The notes beneath the pieces were generated by a model. It saw nothing but the letters and a program-made list of their open reading frames with translations. It did not search any database and was not told the origin of the DNA. A stretch of 64,000 nt of DNA from Pyrocephalus nanus (taxonomy: Eukaryota > Chordata > Aves > Passeriformes > Tyrannidae): NCBI GenBank assembly GCA_038380795.1, contig CM076270.1:23204001-23268000 (forward strand), read 5' to 3'. A program made the translations under genes and the position numbers. Position 1 is the stretch's first letter. The number at the start of each line of letters is the position of its first letter. Of this stretch, positions 39,346 to 52,282 are shown one piece after another.

Positions 39346-39660
39346 GCACCGGGAACGCCGGCCCGGGGAGGGGGAAGACGCCGCATCCCGGCGGAGCCGC
39401 GGGGACGGGCACAGCGCCCACCCCCGACTGTCCCACACCGCCTCGCCGGCATCCCCGCCAGCACTCACTGTGAGCCTCCTGGGAGGATGGGGGACCCCCC
39501 TCCTCGCCACAGAGGAAACTTTCTCCTCCTGCTCTGCACAGAGGGCACTGCCCGGCTCTGCGAGGTCCTGCCCGTGCCGGGGTTGCTGGTAGCAGCGGAG
39601 GGGTGTGGAGCGCAGGGAGCCACTGACCGGGTGAGCATCCCCCCTGCCCGGTCAGTTCTG

Positions 39661-42175
39661 CGGTGGTTCTCCAAAGGGCCCGCACCGCACCAGCATCAAG
39701 GCCACACTCAGCTGTTTCACACTGTCGGGCACCGACAGCCCCAGCAGGACAACCATCTGTGCCCCGGCACTTACAAGGACACACAAACGCTGTGCAGAGG
39801 TTTTGCGGGCATTGCTCTTCCCTGTGGAGACAAAAAATGCCAGAAAAGTTTATCTCTCTGCCGGTTCCTGAGCCACAATAAAGAACACTTTTTCCAGGTA
39901 CAAAAGCTGTCCCTGGCCCTCCCTGCTGACCTGGGGCTGCCTGGGCAGCATCTCATGCTTGGATGAGGGAGGATTAGTTAAAAACCCAGAGGAGCCTCTG
40001 TCATGCCTGTCCCAAGCAACGACCACCACACACCACAGCCTGCAATCCAGGCTTCAACCCGCTGTGGGTGCACAAGCCCCAGGGGCACATGTGGTATCCT
40101 TGGAGTGTCAGTGTTTTAAACAGCAAAGCAAAGCAATACTAAAGGGAATCTTCTCAAAAAATCAGGCATCAGGCTCACCTGCAGAGAAAGCATGACCTTT
40201 GGCAAGGCAGCTCTGCCACAGAGTCTCTCTCAAGCACCAACCCCCTGAGAGACTTTGCAGGATCCGGGTGAGGCTGCGTGTGATCAGTGAGGCCTCAATG
40301 AACATGAACTTTTAAACTCTTTCTGAAAAGAATCCACCAGTGCATCCCTTGGCAGTGATGGCCTAAATAAAGCAATTCAGGTCTTGCAGCTCCATTTGCT
40401 GATGCATCACCCTCTTCTCTCCAGGAAGGAAAGCACTAACCCCGTATCAGCTCTTGGCCGAGATGCCAACCAGAGCTCTTCCAAACACTGTGTCCCTGTC
40501 ACCCTCTGGTTTCTTCTAACTGGTGCTTGCACTCCTGCACGAGGGCATTTTTTTTAAAAGCCTCACTCTTCCTCAGGGGAGCTCTGGAGCAGTTTCATTG
40601 ATCCTTCTTTTACGGGTAAATCCACCCACCATCGGTTGCCTCAACCAGCTGGGAGCTGGCACAGCCCAGGCTGTCAGCAGCAGGGCACACAAAGAAAGTT
40701 CAGGATCTGCAGGACCAGACCAACCCTGCGGCTGGAGGCTGCCTCTCTCTTAGCTTACACGACTTTTATACAAACTAAAACAATTGAGGACGGAAATCTG
40801 CATTTGCTGCAAAATGGGTGGCATGTTATGAGAACAAACGAGCAGAACCAGTCACTTAATTTCCAAAAGGAGATGAAAACAAGAGAAAATGAATGCTGTA
40901 GGCTGCAGTTGTAGCAGAGGAATATGCAGGAATATGCTCACACGTGAGGAGGAGCAGCTCAATTGCAAACTTCTGAAATCAGACTGGCTGATTAAAAAGC
41001 AATCTGTGAGCCTCTGAGCCCCACCAGCACCTTCCCCAAGCCTCACCCCTCCCCAAGGCAGCGAGCAGCACCGTGGGGACAAGAGAGCTACAAAGCCCTT
41101 CTGCTCATATTTGTTTAGTCTCCAGGTGTACATGAGCATCACTTGGGCTGCCTCAGTAAATCCATCTGCTTTGGCCATTTTGGACGTGCCCCACGAGCCC
41201 TCAGTGGGAAACTCTGTTTCCAGCCGGGCCGGGTGCTGCTGGGCTGGCCAGGCACCAGCCAGAGCCCTGCTCAGGAAATGATCCATTAAACTTGGGTGAC
41301 TTCATGTCACAATCTCACTGAGATGAGGTAATTTTTACCTAGACTTTCTAATATTTTAATCCAAGCATCATTTTTTATTTGGTATTTAAGCTGTTCTGCA
41401 TTAGGTAAGTCCTGCTGCAAGCCAGTCGGAGATCTTTAGCTTTAGCTTAAATAAATAGTGGGAATTCCTATTTCCAGGATGTACTGTGTTCCAGAATGTG
41501 CTTGTAAGAAGATACGGAGGGGTTTTTTTCTACTAATTTTCCTTTTATTGGGCCAAATTGTGGAGTTTCTCTTCTCGGAATGAGTTAATAATAAGACAAT
41601 TCTTTCCAAAGACTGCAATCCATTACACAGGTTGGTCCCACTCCTCTCAGTCTCCTTCACTCCAGTGCTCATAGGACAGAAATAGTGGAGCCAGGGGAGA
41701 TCTTGCATTTCAAAAGGGAATATTTGATGCAATTTGATGACCAATTTCACTTCTATTCACATGGTATATTTGAAGTGTTTCCAGTGACTCCAGGATATTT
41801 TGTCTCTTCTAATGGCTTTTAGCTATTGAATTTGTCTTCCTTTTGCACCTCATCCCCTAATGTAAGGTCTTTATACAACATAGCTGCTCTGCATTTGAAA
41901 ACAAATAAAACCTTTTTTTTTTTTTAAATTCTAACATTACATTTTTAATTAACTAAACTTATCCAGTTGCTGATCCCAAAGAATTATTTCACTTCAGAAG
42001 CTACATTTAACTTTAGGAGCACTATTATTTCTCACTGAAACATGACTAGGAGAGTCAGTCAGTTATTTAAATGCTGCTTCCCCAAATATTTTTGCAGACT
42101 TCACAAGTCCTGTTTCCAAGATCCTCTTTTGGGTTATGCAAGTTTAAAAAGCATCCAGATGTCATTAACCACATC

Positions 42176-42225
<50 letters not shown>

Positions 42226-43449
42226 TAATTCAGTTTACCTTGGATTTGCTTTTGTAGAGTTAGAGTTAACCTAACTAACAAATTTAAAATTCTGTAAAGT
42301 TCTGTAATTAATAGCATACTTCCAAAATGTAAATATGCTTGTTATTCTTAAGCACTTTGTCAAATCACTCAAAGCAAATGCAGCTTCCTTGCACAGATGA
42401 AGGACACCAGACACAAGGTGTGAGTTTTCCAGTATCTTTCTGAAAAAGTGTTTAGTGCCTAAGCAACCCAAAAGATACTATCCAAGTAAATCAAATTGTT
42501 TTCTTTGACAGCTATCACATTTTTTAACATTGAAGGTTTTTTATGTAGTCACTGTCAAAGTGGCAGCAATTCAGCAGTAGGGATTTCATTAAAATACTGG
42601 CAAAATTAGACCACTTTTTCTCCAAAGGCCCTTGATTTCTTTTCAGTGTTGTGTTTTGGTAATTTGAAAGAGAAATTTACTTACATACTTGCTTAGCATA
42701 TAATCCCTAATGTTATTTAAGCAATCATTTTCATTCTGACTGTCTAGGTGCACTGAGATTATTGTGCAGACATGGGAGTGCAGCTCCACCAAAGGTGGTT
42801 CAGCTGAGGCCACTCCTGCTCTCAGTGCATCTGGCTCATCATCCCCTTCACAGGTATTTAAAATGGCATCAGGAGATGCTCTAACCTGCAGCAATGTGGT
42901 GTTAATGATTTGTGAAATTGAGGCAGCAGTAAGTATCCCAGGCAAGGGAGATAAAATTCAGGTTCAGATATACCATCTTTTCCCACCTATCCAGGCTGGG
43001 CTTGCCAGGGATAATGAATTCCTGATTTCCAATTTGCTTGAGAAGCTCTTGCTGAGGTTCCCATAGTGACCAGGTCTCTTTAATGACCTTTAATGCCAGA
43101 AGAGGTTGTGTTTCTGATCCCTCCTCAGCTATAACTACCCCACCGCCTTCCCTGAGTACCAGGACAGCTACTTCTCTTGCTCTTCCAAAAGTAACTTGGA
43201 TTTTGAAGGTGGCTGGACTAAATAAAAGCATGCAATACACAGACAGTGACCTATTTTGCCATATTAATATGACATCCCTTTTTTCTTCTCACCTGTTGGC
43301 CTCATCTTTAGAAAAGCAAATGTTTGGTCTCACTTCTCCTTCCTTTAGGATGGCACTGTACCGATCCTGCTCTCAGCAGCGGTAAAAATAAACCACTGAA
43401 GCCACATTAGGTCAACACGAACAGAAGGGAGGTTACTGCAGAGGTCTTG
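39661..43449. other. intergenic, upstream of PID1
   Basis: The stretch lies between the PID1 promoter island and the orphan CpG island. It is ordinary A/T-rich DNA with short open frames only and no recognised gene. The one clear repeat is a 16-unit TTA microsatellite at 42,177-42,224. Confidence 0.75.
42177..42224. repeat. (TTA)16 microsatellite
   Basis: Sixteen perfect TTA units, 48 bases, in the intergenic region about 3 kb upstream of PID1. A perfect array of this length is likely to be polymorphic between individuals. Confidence 0.95.
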
Positions 43450-43950
43450 CACGGATTTAAAGGGCGCACCGCTTCTGTGAAGGACAAAATATATGACACT
43501 AAAAGGGCAAGCAAGCTTTCCTCTTGGTATTCCCATCACCTCTGCCCGGCATCCCCTCCATCGCTCCGGCAGGAGCCCTGGGGGAGCGAGGGGAGCGGGC
43601 ACGTCATCCTCCCACCAAACACAGAGCCGCTCTTTTGGAGCTGCCTGCCCCCTCAGACCAGCACGGACCATAGCCTTTTATTTCCTAACCAGCACCGGGG
43701 AAGAAGGGACGGGCGTGTGGATTTTGGCAGCGGCCGCGCCGCGGGGGCTGCGGCGGCCCCGGCTCCCCGGGCGAAGGCGGCCCCTTCCCTGGCTCCGAGC
43801 CCCGCAGGCTTCTCGCCAGCCGGCAGGAAGAACCGGGCTGCGGGGAATTCAGGCCATCTGAATCTGGGCCACAGAGGCAGGAGAAAAGAGCTCGGAGGGA
43901 GCAGGAGGAGGGAGGGGATGCGGCCGCTCAGCAGCCCCGGGGGAGACAGG
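43450..43950. promoter_or_regulatory. orphan CpG island between PID1 and DNER
   Basis: About 500 bases with high G+C and roughly 36 CpGs by hand count, including two NotI sites (GCGGCCGC at 43,730 and 43,920). It lies about 4.2 kb upstream of the PID1 first exon and about 8 kb beyond the DNER poly(A) site. No recognised exon is present on either strand. The 244-codon plus frame (43,447-44,181) and 126-codon minus frame are low-complexity and match no family I know. It could be an alternative PID1 promoter, the promoter of a non-coding RNA, or a CpG-rich enhancer. Confidence 0.7.
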
Positions 43951-46057
43951 GGCACAGGGGAGTGGGGAGGGCACGGGGAGAGATTTTGGGTGTCACCCAG
44001 CCTCCCGCTGGGGTGCCAGGTGAGGGGGAGCAATCCAGGGCACAGGGAGGAAAATGGGGCTGTGAGGAAAGAGGCAGCACGGATGAGAAAGGGGGGGAAA
44101 GCCGAGGTTCAGGGAGTGAGTGCTCCCCCAGTGTCACCAGTGACACAGCTGCTGGCCAGACGCTCCTTGCAGGAACAGTGATACTTCCCAGGGAGCCTCC
44201 AACAGCAAATCTTGCATTAGCATAACCAAAGAAGCTCAAGTCCAGCTCTTAATGCACCAATTAATCTTGTAAGCAGCAGAAAACGACTGGCATAACATTC
44301 TCGGTATGACAAGTGCCAGATGCTTACACCTTTCTCTCCTGGGTCCAGAGTTACTTGAAGCAAGACCTTTTAAGACCCCTGTTAGCCCTGTGCACCTTTG
44401 ACTGTACTGTCTTTATTTGTCAACTGCCCCGGTGATTATTAAATACCTCTTTGTCTGTGCTAAACAGAAATATGTACCTCCACAAATCTGTACAGAGATC
44501 ACAATGACCCTTACATCAGCTTGACACTAAGCTAAATCCATGGCATCTCCACAGCTCCTGCCCATGACACTTTTCTGAGTTGCACAGATGGGATTCAATG
44601 AATTTAATTTAGATTACATCTGATTTTTAACAACATAAACAAGAGGAGAATTATGTCTATATAAAGAAGTTGGGTTTAGAGTGAGCACTGTAGAGAATGA
44701 AATTATAAAAAGGAATTAAAAATGCTGAGTGACAAATAACACTTTGGGCAATTTTATATGCACTGGGTATTCCCTCAGATTAGGAACATTTTCCAAGAAA
44801 AGAGACTTTTCACAATCTCCAATCAAAATTTTTGTTTGCAGAGCATCACCACAGCAAGGAGGAGGTTTGGCAATCTGTCGTCTAGATTTCGCAATTTTCA
44901 GCTACTCAAGTTTATCCATTAAAATAGGAAGTTTGCTGGAAGCCACACTTCCTATTTCAGTGACACGCACCCAGGGGTTATTCATAGGCTTGAGGAGGCT
45001 GCTCAGCTATGTGGCAATCTGGGAGATATTTCTCCTTCCCCCACTTGCTCACAGGAATGTAAAGAGCCACTGCTACAGCAACCCAATTCTCCTGGAAGCA
45101 ACTGTGCAATTCAAACATCGTTTGAGGGCTAAAACCAGATAATTTTCAAATTACACTGCTGAGATGTTCCTGGCAGAGAGTGTAACAGCACCAGTGTCAT
45201 TTGTTTAATGTAGTCACTGTCCCCCACAAACAACAACTGCTACCAATGAAATCCTAATGGCTGAGCACATCCAGGCACATAAAGGTGCAGAAAACCAAAA
45301 CTACTGTAGGACAAGAGACACAGAAGCCCACATTCTCTGCTCTGCAGTGGTTTTTGCTACAACTGTAGAATATGAGACAGAAAATACAGCAGAGTTCAGG
45401 GATGAAACCACGCTCCAACTCACCAGAGTCCCAGTTAAGAAAAGGCAGAGAAGCAGCTGGGAAGGGCCACCTTCTTGGTCCCCAACCTGGGCACTGCACT
45501 GGTTATCAAGAAGATTTTTAACCCATCTGCTGTTGGGTGGATGTGAACTGATTTTCTACCAAATACCTGTGCAGGTTGTAAATAGAGATTTACAAATCAT
45601 CCAGAAATGCACAAGAATCACCCTCTTGTGTACAATAATTTAGTGGGACCTGAGTCCTTCCTAAGTCTTTGGGAGCCAGAGTGAATGCAGAGAGCCCTCA
45701 CTGAAGGTGATGCCATCAACATTTCACTGAAAATTTTATGAAGTCTTGCAACTCTATAAACATGCAAAATGTCTTCAGCCCTAGAAGAGGCAAAAATACA
45801 CAACATAAAGTTAACAAAGCTCAGAAGTTCTTAATTGAGCTCATGCTTAAATTCAACCTGGAGCAGTCCCCAGCACGGCAATGCAGCTGGAGTCACACGC
45901 TTTGCTCAGTGCCCTGCAGGAACTTATTTCAAGCTACAAGCAAGAAGAGATGGGTAAATAGCTGGACCTGTGGCAGCCAAAGGGACCCTCAATGGGTCTG
46001 TCACATAAAATGTCAATGCCACATAGAGCAGTTCCTGTGCAAGTAACATACCTATGT

Positions 46058-46096
46058 GTAATTATGAGATTAATTATTATGAGATGGGATTTGCAT
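46058..46096. promoter_or_regulatory. homeodomain/POU motif cluster
   Basis: Within 40 bases are TAATTA-type homeodomain cores (46,059 and 46,071), the octamer ATTTGCAT (46,089-46,096) and a direct repeat ATTATGAGAT (46,061 and 46,076, 15 bp apart). The combination is typical of developmental enhancers but is also expected at some rate in A/T-rich DNA. Confidence 0.3.
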
Positions 46097-49000
46097 TTGT
46101 TATTTCAAAAAGCATTTTCCTTTTAAAGAAGTTTAAGGGTTGTGTGCCTCCTCTTTGGTGGGTAACAAAGAATGCATCCCCATACCGAGGAAAGGGATTG
46201 GCCAGCTATTGCTGCAGAATATCACACAGAAAATTGCACTCATAAATCACCCTTGACACTGAAGTTTGAAGATGAGGGATGTAAATCGGAGACAACACAT
46301 AAGTGAAAAAGAGAGAGACAATGAATTCTCAGAAATCTCAAAGCTGGCTCGCTTTTGAATAAAGAGCACGTTTAACTATTGATTGGAAGTCTGATATTAT
46401 TTCTCTGCCCTTCTTGAAAGGTACTGCCAGATGGGAAAAGAGAAGATGACTATATTGCTTATGCAAAATTAGGGCTTCTTGAAAAACAATTGAAAAAACG
46501 TGGGTAGTGCCAGCCCTAATGCCAGGCTGGGGTAGTGGTTTTGTTGGGAATTTTGGTTTTCTCTACAGACAGTAGTCCACTCCAGTGAGGGAAAATTAGA
46601 TGGTATTAACTATTTTTTACAGCAATTTTGTGGTTTATTTTGTGAAACTTTAAAATATCATCAAAGCATCACCATATTTGCCATTCAATAATCTGTTGCA
46701 TTCAATAATCTATTCCAAATGAAACCTTTCAAAATTCAGCAACATATATCACTAAGTAAATCAGCTGTGAGACACTTTTGATTTAAACCTGACACATTCT
46801 GCCAATACTGCTAGCTTACTACCTTATTTTAAATCTCACATGTATTAAAGTATAATAACCCTTCAAAGCTACCAGGGATTAAGGCATCTCCATGGGATTG
46901 TAAAATATTCTCCCCGTGGAAATGAAACGAGTGAAAGGCAGAGAAAAACTGATAAACTTTGCACGTGATTCTGTGCTCTAAAAATCTCCTCCCGTCTTTG
47001 TCCTTATCGCACACGGACAACACAGGGCACAGGGGAAGAGAGGAAGCAGTGTGCTGAGTGCTGGAGATAAAAATAACTGGTCATCACATGTAGAACAATC
47101 TCCAGCTCAAATCCACAGCAAGATGAGAGTGGAATGGCATTGCAGGCACATGCGAAGGCAGATCTGTTCTTATTTACATGACATTTTGCCGGTTTTATTT
47201 TGACAGACCTTTCTAGCAAATGCCATGCAAAGGGGAAACAACTAAAATAAATGTTCAAATTAAATTAACAGGAGGAACTGGTGTCATGTACAGACCAGAA
47301 ATAAGACAATATGGACAGCACATTTTAGGCACGAAATCCTTGAAATAAATTATTTCTCGTCATGACACTTATTGCCTGGTTGCCTTCTTCACATGACAGA
47401 TGCAATATAACAAGTCAAACAACCACAGGCTGCTTTGTAGAATAAATATCAGTGCCATACCCTGGGATCTACAAACACAGTATTCAGCTAATACTGATTT
47501 CTGCTCTCTGTGTAACCTCTCCATGTGTTGCACTGTTCTCAGGGAGAAGGAATAATAACTGGAACCTGTTGTGTTCTCTCTGTCTCGACACATTATAGAA
47601 AATAAGCTGGCTCCTAGGACCCCACAGAAACTGTACACTTGAGCCATTATTTTTTCCAAACCAGAAGTTAAAGTCAACCTTCCAGCAGGTGGCTGGGGTA
47701 GATGAAGCTTTGTCATGCACGAAATTGCCCTCATGGTCCTCATACTCATTAACAAAGTGTTTTCGTGAAGCTTACGATGGTTAAGTGTGCATGTGAAATG
47801 GAGTAAGAACTGAGGTTCTCTTTCTTGGTTTTATAGGCTTGGCTGCTTAAGACACACAAAAAAATATACAATTATATGTGGCTGACACGGTGGTGCTCGG
47901 TCAAAGGTGGATTTGACGATCTTACTGCAGTCTTGGTTGAGCAATGCCATGCTGTGACATTGCAGTCCTGGTGCAACATCAGATGCAGTCTTTCATCAAC
48001 CAAAGCCCTTGTGAGAAGGGAAGAAGAGATTGAATTGTCAAAGACTTAGACAGATGAGTCAGGAGAGTGTCATAAGTTCATCCTGTTCTGTCTGGCCAAA
48101 GAGTTTCACGCACAGGAAATCTTCATTGGCCAATTTGCAGCTGGTTTTTCTGCTTGTCTTCAGCTACGGTGCCAAGGGTTAAGTTTCTCCTCAAGATGCC
48201 AATGCCCTAGAGTGGCAAGGCAGAAGATACTGCACCAGCAAAGGGATAAAGCAAAGGATGATGAGATACATTCCAGCAATGATCACATATCCAACCATTA
48301 CAACTGAGGATGAGAACAAAGTACTCTGCTGACAAAGTAACTGCTGTTGCAGCTCCTACATGCCAAAAGAATATGAATTGCATTAGGCTATTTATTTTCT
48401 CTTTCCACAGAAGCTACACGTATTTTTGTTACCTTGTGCAGCTTGTCCCTGGTTTATAGGCTCAGACTCCAGGCAGATTTACTTCAGATTACTTCAAACC
48501 CACACAAGTCAATAAAGAACTGCTGTGAAGATCAGAACAGTCACACTCTGCCTTCCTTGGGCGGTGCTGGACTGACATCAATGCACAGGCACATGCAGAC
48601 TTGCTCATATGGAAACATGAATGGAATTCAAAGTTTAAGACACTGCAGATTCAGATTGTTGTCCATGTGTGGACTGCTCCCAGGAGATGGAAGAGAAGTC
48701 CCAGCTGGCTTCATAAGAGCTCTCAGTTCTGTTGCAAGGAGCTACCTCTGACAGGAAGTAGACAGGAAAAGAAACAAATCAAAATTTTACACTGAAGGAC
48801 AACTCCTTGAGAAGACAGCATTGCTTCCAGAGTGATAAACATGATCTCTTCTGGCCTGTGGGATGCTAGCAAAAAGCCCAGGGTCAATGAGATAGAGCAG
48901 ATTTTTTTTTTTCCCTTAGACTATTCCTGGTCTGTTATTGAAGAAAGCACAGCAGACTAGCTTATTTTCCTAAATGATTAACTTTGCTGCCTTTTCTGCT

Positions 49001-50710
49001 CTGCACATCAGATAAAGAAGTTTATTCAGTTAGCTTATTTATTTACATTCCTTTGCCAAAGATCTCACCAAACAAAGCCTATTTGATGATTTATTCTTTG
49101 CTAAAGGGGAAGCTTATTTACAATAATCATCTTATCATAAACTTCTTAAAAGGAGGATTTGAAACTGGAATTCATAATAACAGAGAAATCTGACTTTTGC
49201 AAGGAGGTCATATTTGTTATACATTTTGCACTGTTGAAGAAATGAAGCCAGCTGAGCCCAGATGAAGCTGTGGCATAACCCCTTTGAAGTTTTGTTTGTT
49301 TTTACTGGGTGACCCACGTCCTGTGAGAAGGGATCACCTTCACCTATTTGGAGCTCTTCCAAAATATGAGGGGGGGGAAAAAAAAGGATACGAAGGATTC
49401 AGATGCTGGGTCCCACTGAGGGGGGTCTGCAACACAGAAGTTACACAAGAGGGATCACCTCTAATGCAAACAGCAGGAAGAGTCAAGAGGTGCAAAGATG
49501 ATGTTCTGAATGATGCCTCTGCAGTGACATCAGCCTGAGAGAGAGCTGGTGGGAGCTGAGAGCACATCACAGCCTGCCCATCTTTGTAAATAATCTCTAA
49601 CATTTTTGGGGAGCAGCAGTTTTCTGGTTGCTCAGGTGTTAGATCCTGGATGGTCCCATCACCCTGATGAGATGGTTAAAATGTACAAGGAAGTGTCTCA
49701 GAGTCAGATTTGCCTTATGCCAGCCCTGCTGACCCCTCACAACCACAGTGTTTTGGCAGAGGCTGAGCCAAAGTCTTGGGGAAAGGAAGACAAACGTGCA
49801 GGGAGGAGATACAGGAGATGAGGTCCATGTCTCTCATCTAGAGATAAAACATACTTTAAACAAAAATTTTTGTTTGTATTTTCTTATAAAATAAAAGGTG
49901 TCTGGCAGTCATAACCCAGTACACATCTCCCTCAGTGGTTTGAAGAGAAGGTCTGGACACACACTGGACTGTCCTGATGCTCCCATTTCCTTTGTTTGGA
50001 ACATGAACTCATTAGCTCTTGATAATACACTAATTATTTTAATTATTCATAGCAGGAAATAGCATGGGAGACTAAACCCTTTGCTGAATTAATCTGGCTT
50101 TCATCTACCCTCCATGATAAGGAGGAAGCAGAAGTTCTTACTTCCCAAAGCACCTCCTAGAGAAAAGATGCAAACAGAGGCTGAATCTGTGGTAATGGTC
50201 CAATTTCTCTCAGCTAAAGTTAGGCTTACATCTGCAGGTTTTAATGGGGATGATTTGTATGTTTTGAGTCAACATGTGTTTTCTAACTGTTGTGCTCAGC
50301 TGTTCCCCTGGGCCTTGTATTTCTGTCATACTGCAATTAGCCCAGCCACATGGATAGGGTCACTGTCTTCATCATTTTGGGCTGACTCTATCCAGAATCC
50401 ATGTAAATTATGGAATTTTCCTGTTAGCACACTTATCACAACTCTGAGCTGTAAAGGCAAGTCTCACACCACCCAAGAATCATGTGAGAATAGATGTCCA
50501 TGTTGCTGGGGGGAAAACATTCAGGGATGTTCTCCTATTTCCAGATGGAAGAGGATGAGAAAATAACCAAACTGGGAGAGTACTGGAGGTTAATGACAAG
50601 CTCAGAGTCCTGTTCCCATCTGCAGGAGGAGCTGGAGGCTGTTAGCCCATTGCTGAGGGGAAGAGCACATACAATCACCCCTTTCTGCATCTGGATGATT
50701 TACAAAAAAA

Positions 50711-50737
50711 CAAACAAACAAACAAACAAACAAACAA
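50711..50737. repeat. CAAA microsatellite
   Basis: Nearly seven perfect CAAA units in intergenic DNA, following a short A run. Confidence 0.95.
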
Positions 50738-52046
50738 CCCACGTGTAGTATATTAACAGCAGGTGGTAATAATAATTATAATAAGCATAAATCTATATTT
50801 GCTCTCTATACAGAACAATCCTCACATGGTTTGGAAAAAGGATATGAAATTACCAGTGTTCTTTGTCTGCATTCATGTATATCCTCAGAGGGACAGGATC
50901 TGGCATATAAAGACAGTAACCAGCTTGTTCTTGCAGCTTCAGAGCTGAGATAAAAAGAGAGGATGGGTTTATTCCCTCCAGGTTTGAGGGCAGGCTTCCC
51001 AACTATCTCAGGAGTGCATGGATTCAGGCACACAACGTGCCATCAGAGTTCAATAAAATAAATCGGAAGGAACCAAAGTAATTTTCAAAGTACAATTCAC
51101 AGGAAGCACAGGATGATTTACAGAAGGTAGAGGCTTCAAGCAGACAGGAAAAAAGCTCCTCACAAATTACTTATGGTTCAGGTCAGTCAACTGAGAGAAA
51201 TATAGGCTGGTCAAGAATCACTACCCAAGGTGTGATTTGTATGCAGAAAGGCTGCTGCTCATTGCAACATCTCTCTTGTAAAATATAGACCATGAATATG
51301 TATGTTCCCTAGAACAACAGAGTTGCTCATTTCCCTACTTTGTATAGATTTGCAAGCCAATACTTTATGACCAAAAAGGCCAAAAACTCAGAAAAATGAG
51401 TATATCCTTTTCCTCTAATTAACAAATCAATTACAACATCAGTGTATTTGCCCCTTTTCCACTCAAGTTACAAAAACTGGTACAGGGTATAACTTGTTTT
51501 TTGGCCCTTCTCTGTAAAGGGTTCTCAAAACATTCCTAAAAGTCACAGAAAATAAAAATTACAATACACAGGATAAAACAGCAGCAAAAACCTGCACCAA
51601 CAGAAAACACTCTGACAGCCACCAGGACAAAATGTCCAACCTCTGTCATAGAAAACTGTGCCTGAAAAACAAATCTAGTTTAGACTTAGGTCTCTTTCTA
51701 GCAATTATCTTGGACCAGCATTGTTGAAAGCCCATGGCAGCAGATGCAGGATGTCAGAAAAGGTATCCTGGATTTCTGAGGAGCATTTGGCATTTCAGCA
51801 ATCAAACACAACGTGGTGTTACTAACCTGGGCATTCACCATCCACCACCTCTGCTCTGCAGCTCCATTTGTCTCACCTTTGAGAGATGACGTTGATAACA
51901 AAACCAGTATTTCCCTTTTCAAATTAAGAGCTGGAATATCTCATTTTGGCATTATTTATAGCACATGTCCTTTCAAATGTATAGACAATAGTTCACTTTA
52001 AAATGAAGAAAAACAAAGAAACAGCTGCAATCTTCACTGGTTAACG

Positions 52047-52052
52047 TTTATT
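52047..52052 (-). terminator. DNER: DNER poly(A) signal AATAAA
   Basis: TTTATT on the plus strand reads AATAAA on the DNER strand. It is followed within about 50 bases by a T/GT-rich stretch (TGTTTCTTTGTTTTTCTTC), which fits a downstream element. No other AATAAA was found between this point and the stop codon. Confidence 0.75.
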
Positions 52053-52282
52053 CAGGATTTTCTGAAATGAGCAAGAATTTAAGACGCCCATAAGCAATCA
52101 AATACAGCCACAAAAACCCCATACTGATCCTAAAGAAGAAGCACTATGAGAAATACACAATATTTCATGAAACAATACTGTACATCAACAACCTTTAGGA
52201 AACAAACAACTTAAACCATATGCTTAGTTTACTCACAATATAAAAAACTTTAACCTTTAAAGAAAAATATAGATTCAGTCCA

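Larger units (their letters stand above)
38600..39660 (-). promoter_or_regulatory. PID1: PID1 promoter CpG island
   Basis: About 1 kb of very G+C-rich, CpG-dense DNA, sharply bounded by A/T-rich sequence on both sides. It contains the first coding exon of PID1 and a cluster of GC boxes 70-110 bases upstream of the start codon. No TATA box was seen, which fits a housekeeping-type dispersed promoter. Transcription runs leftward on the minus strand. The intron-side half contains a 14-bp minisatellite and a GT repeat. Long overlapping open frames on both strands here (up to 354 codons) follow from the scarcity of A/T-rich stop codons and are not called as genes. Confidence 0.85.
43951..52024. other. 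intergenic, downstream of DNER
   Basis: About 8 kb between the orphan CpG island and the DNER poly(A) site. No gene, RNA gene or transposon was recognised. Listed details are a short perfect palindrome at 44,131, a homeodomain/octamer motif cluster at 46,058, a CAAA microsatellite at 50,711 and a duplicated 12-mer (ATTCAATAATCT at 46,683 and 46,700). Confidence 0.75.

Noticed and set aside
38496..39592. Long overlapping open frames on both strands (354 codons plus, 322 and 301 codons minus) in the PID1 CpG island
   Set aside because: G/C-rich DNA has few stop codons, the frames overlap on both strands, and the translated products are Arg/Pro/Gly/Ala low-complexity. Only the ten codons matching the PID1 N-terminus are supported.
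43447..44181. 244-codon plus-strand frame over the orphan CpG island
   Set aside because: Same compositional cause; the product is low-complexity and matches no known family.
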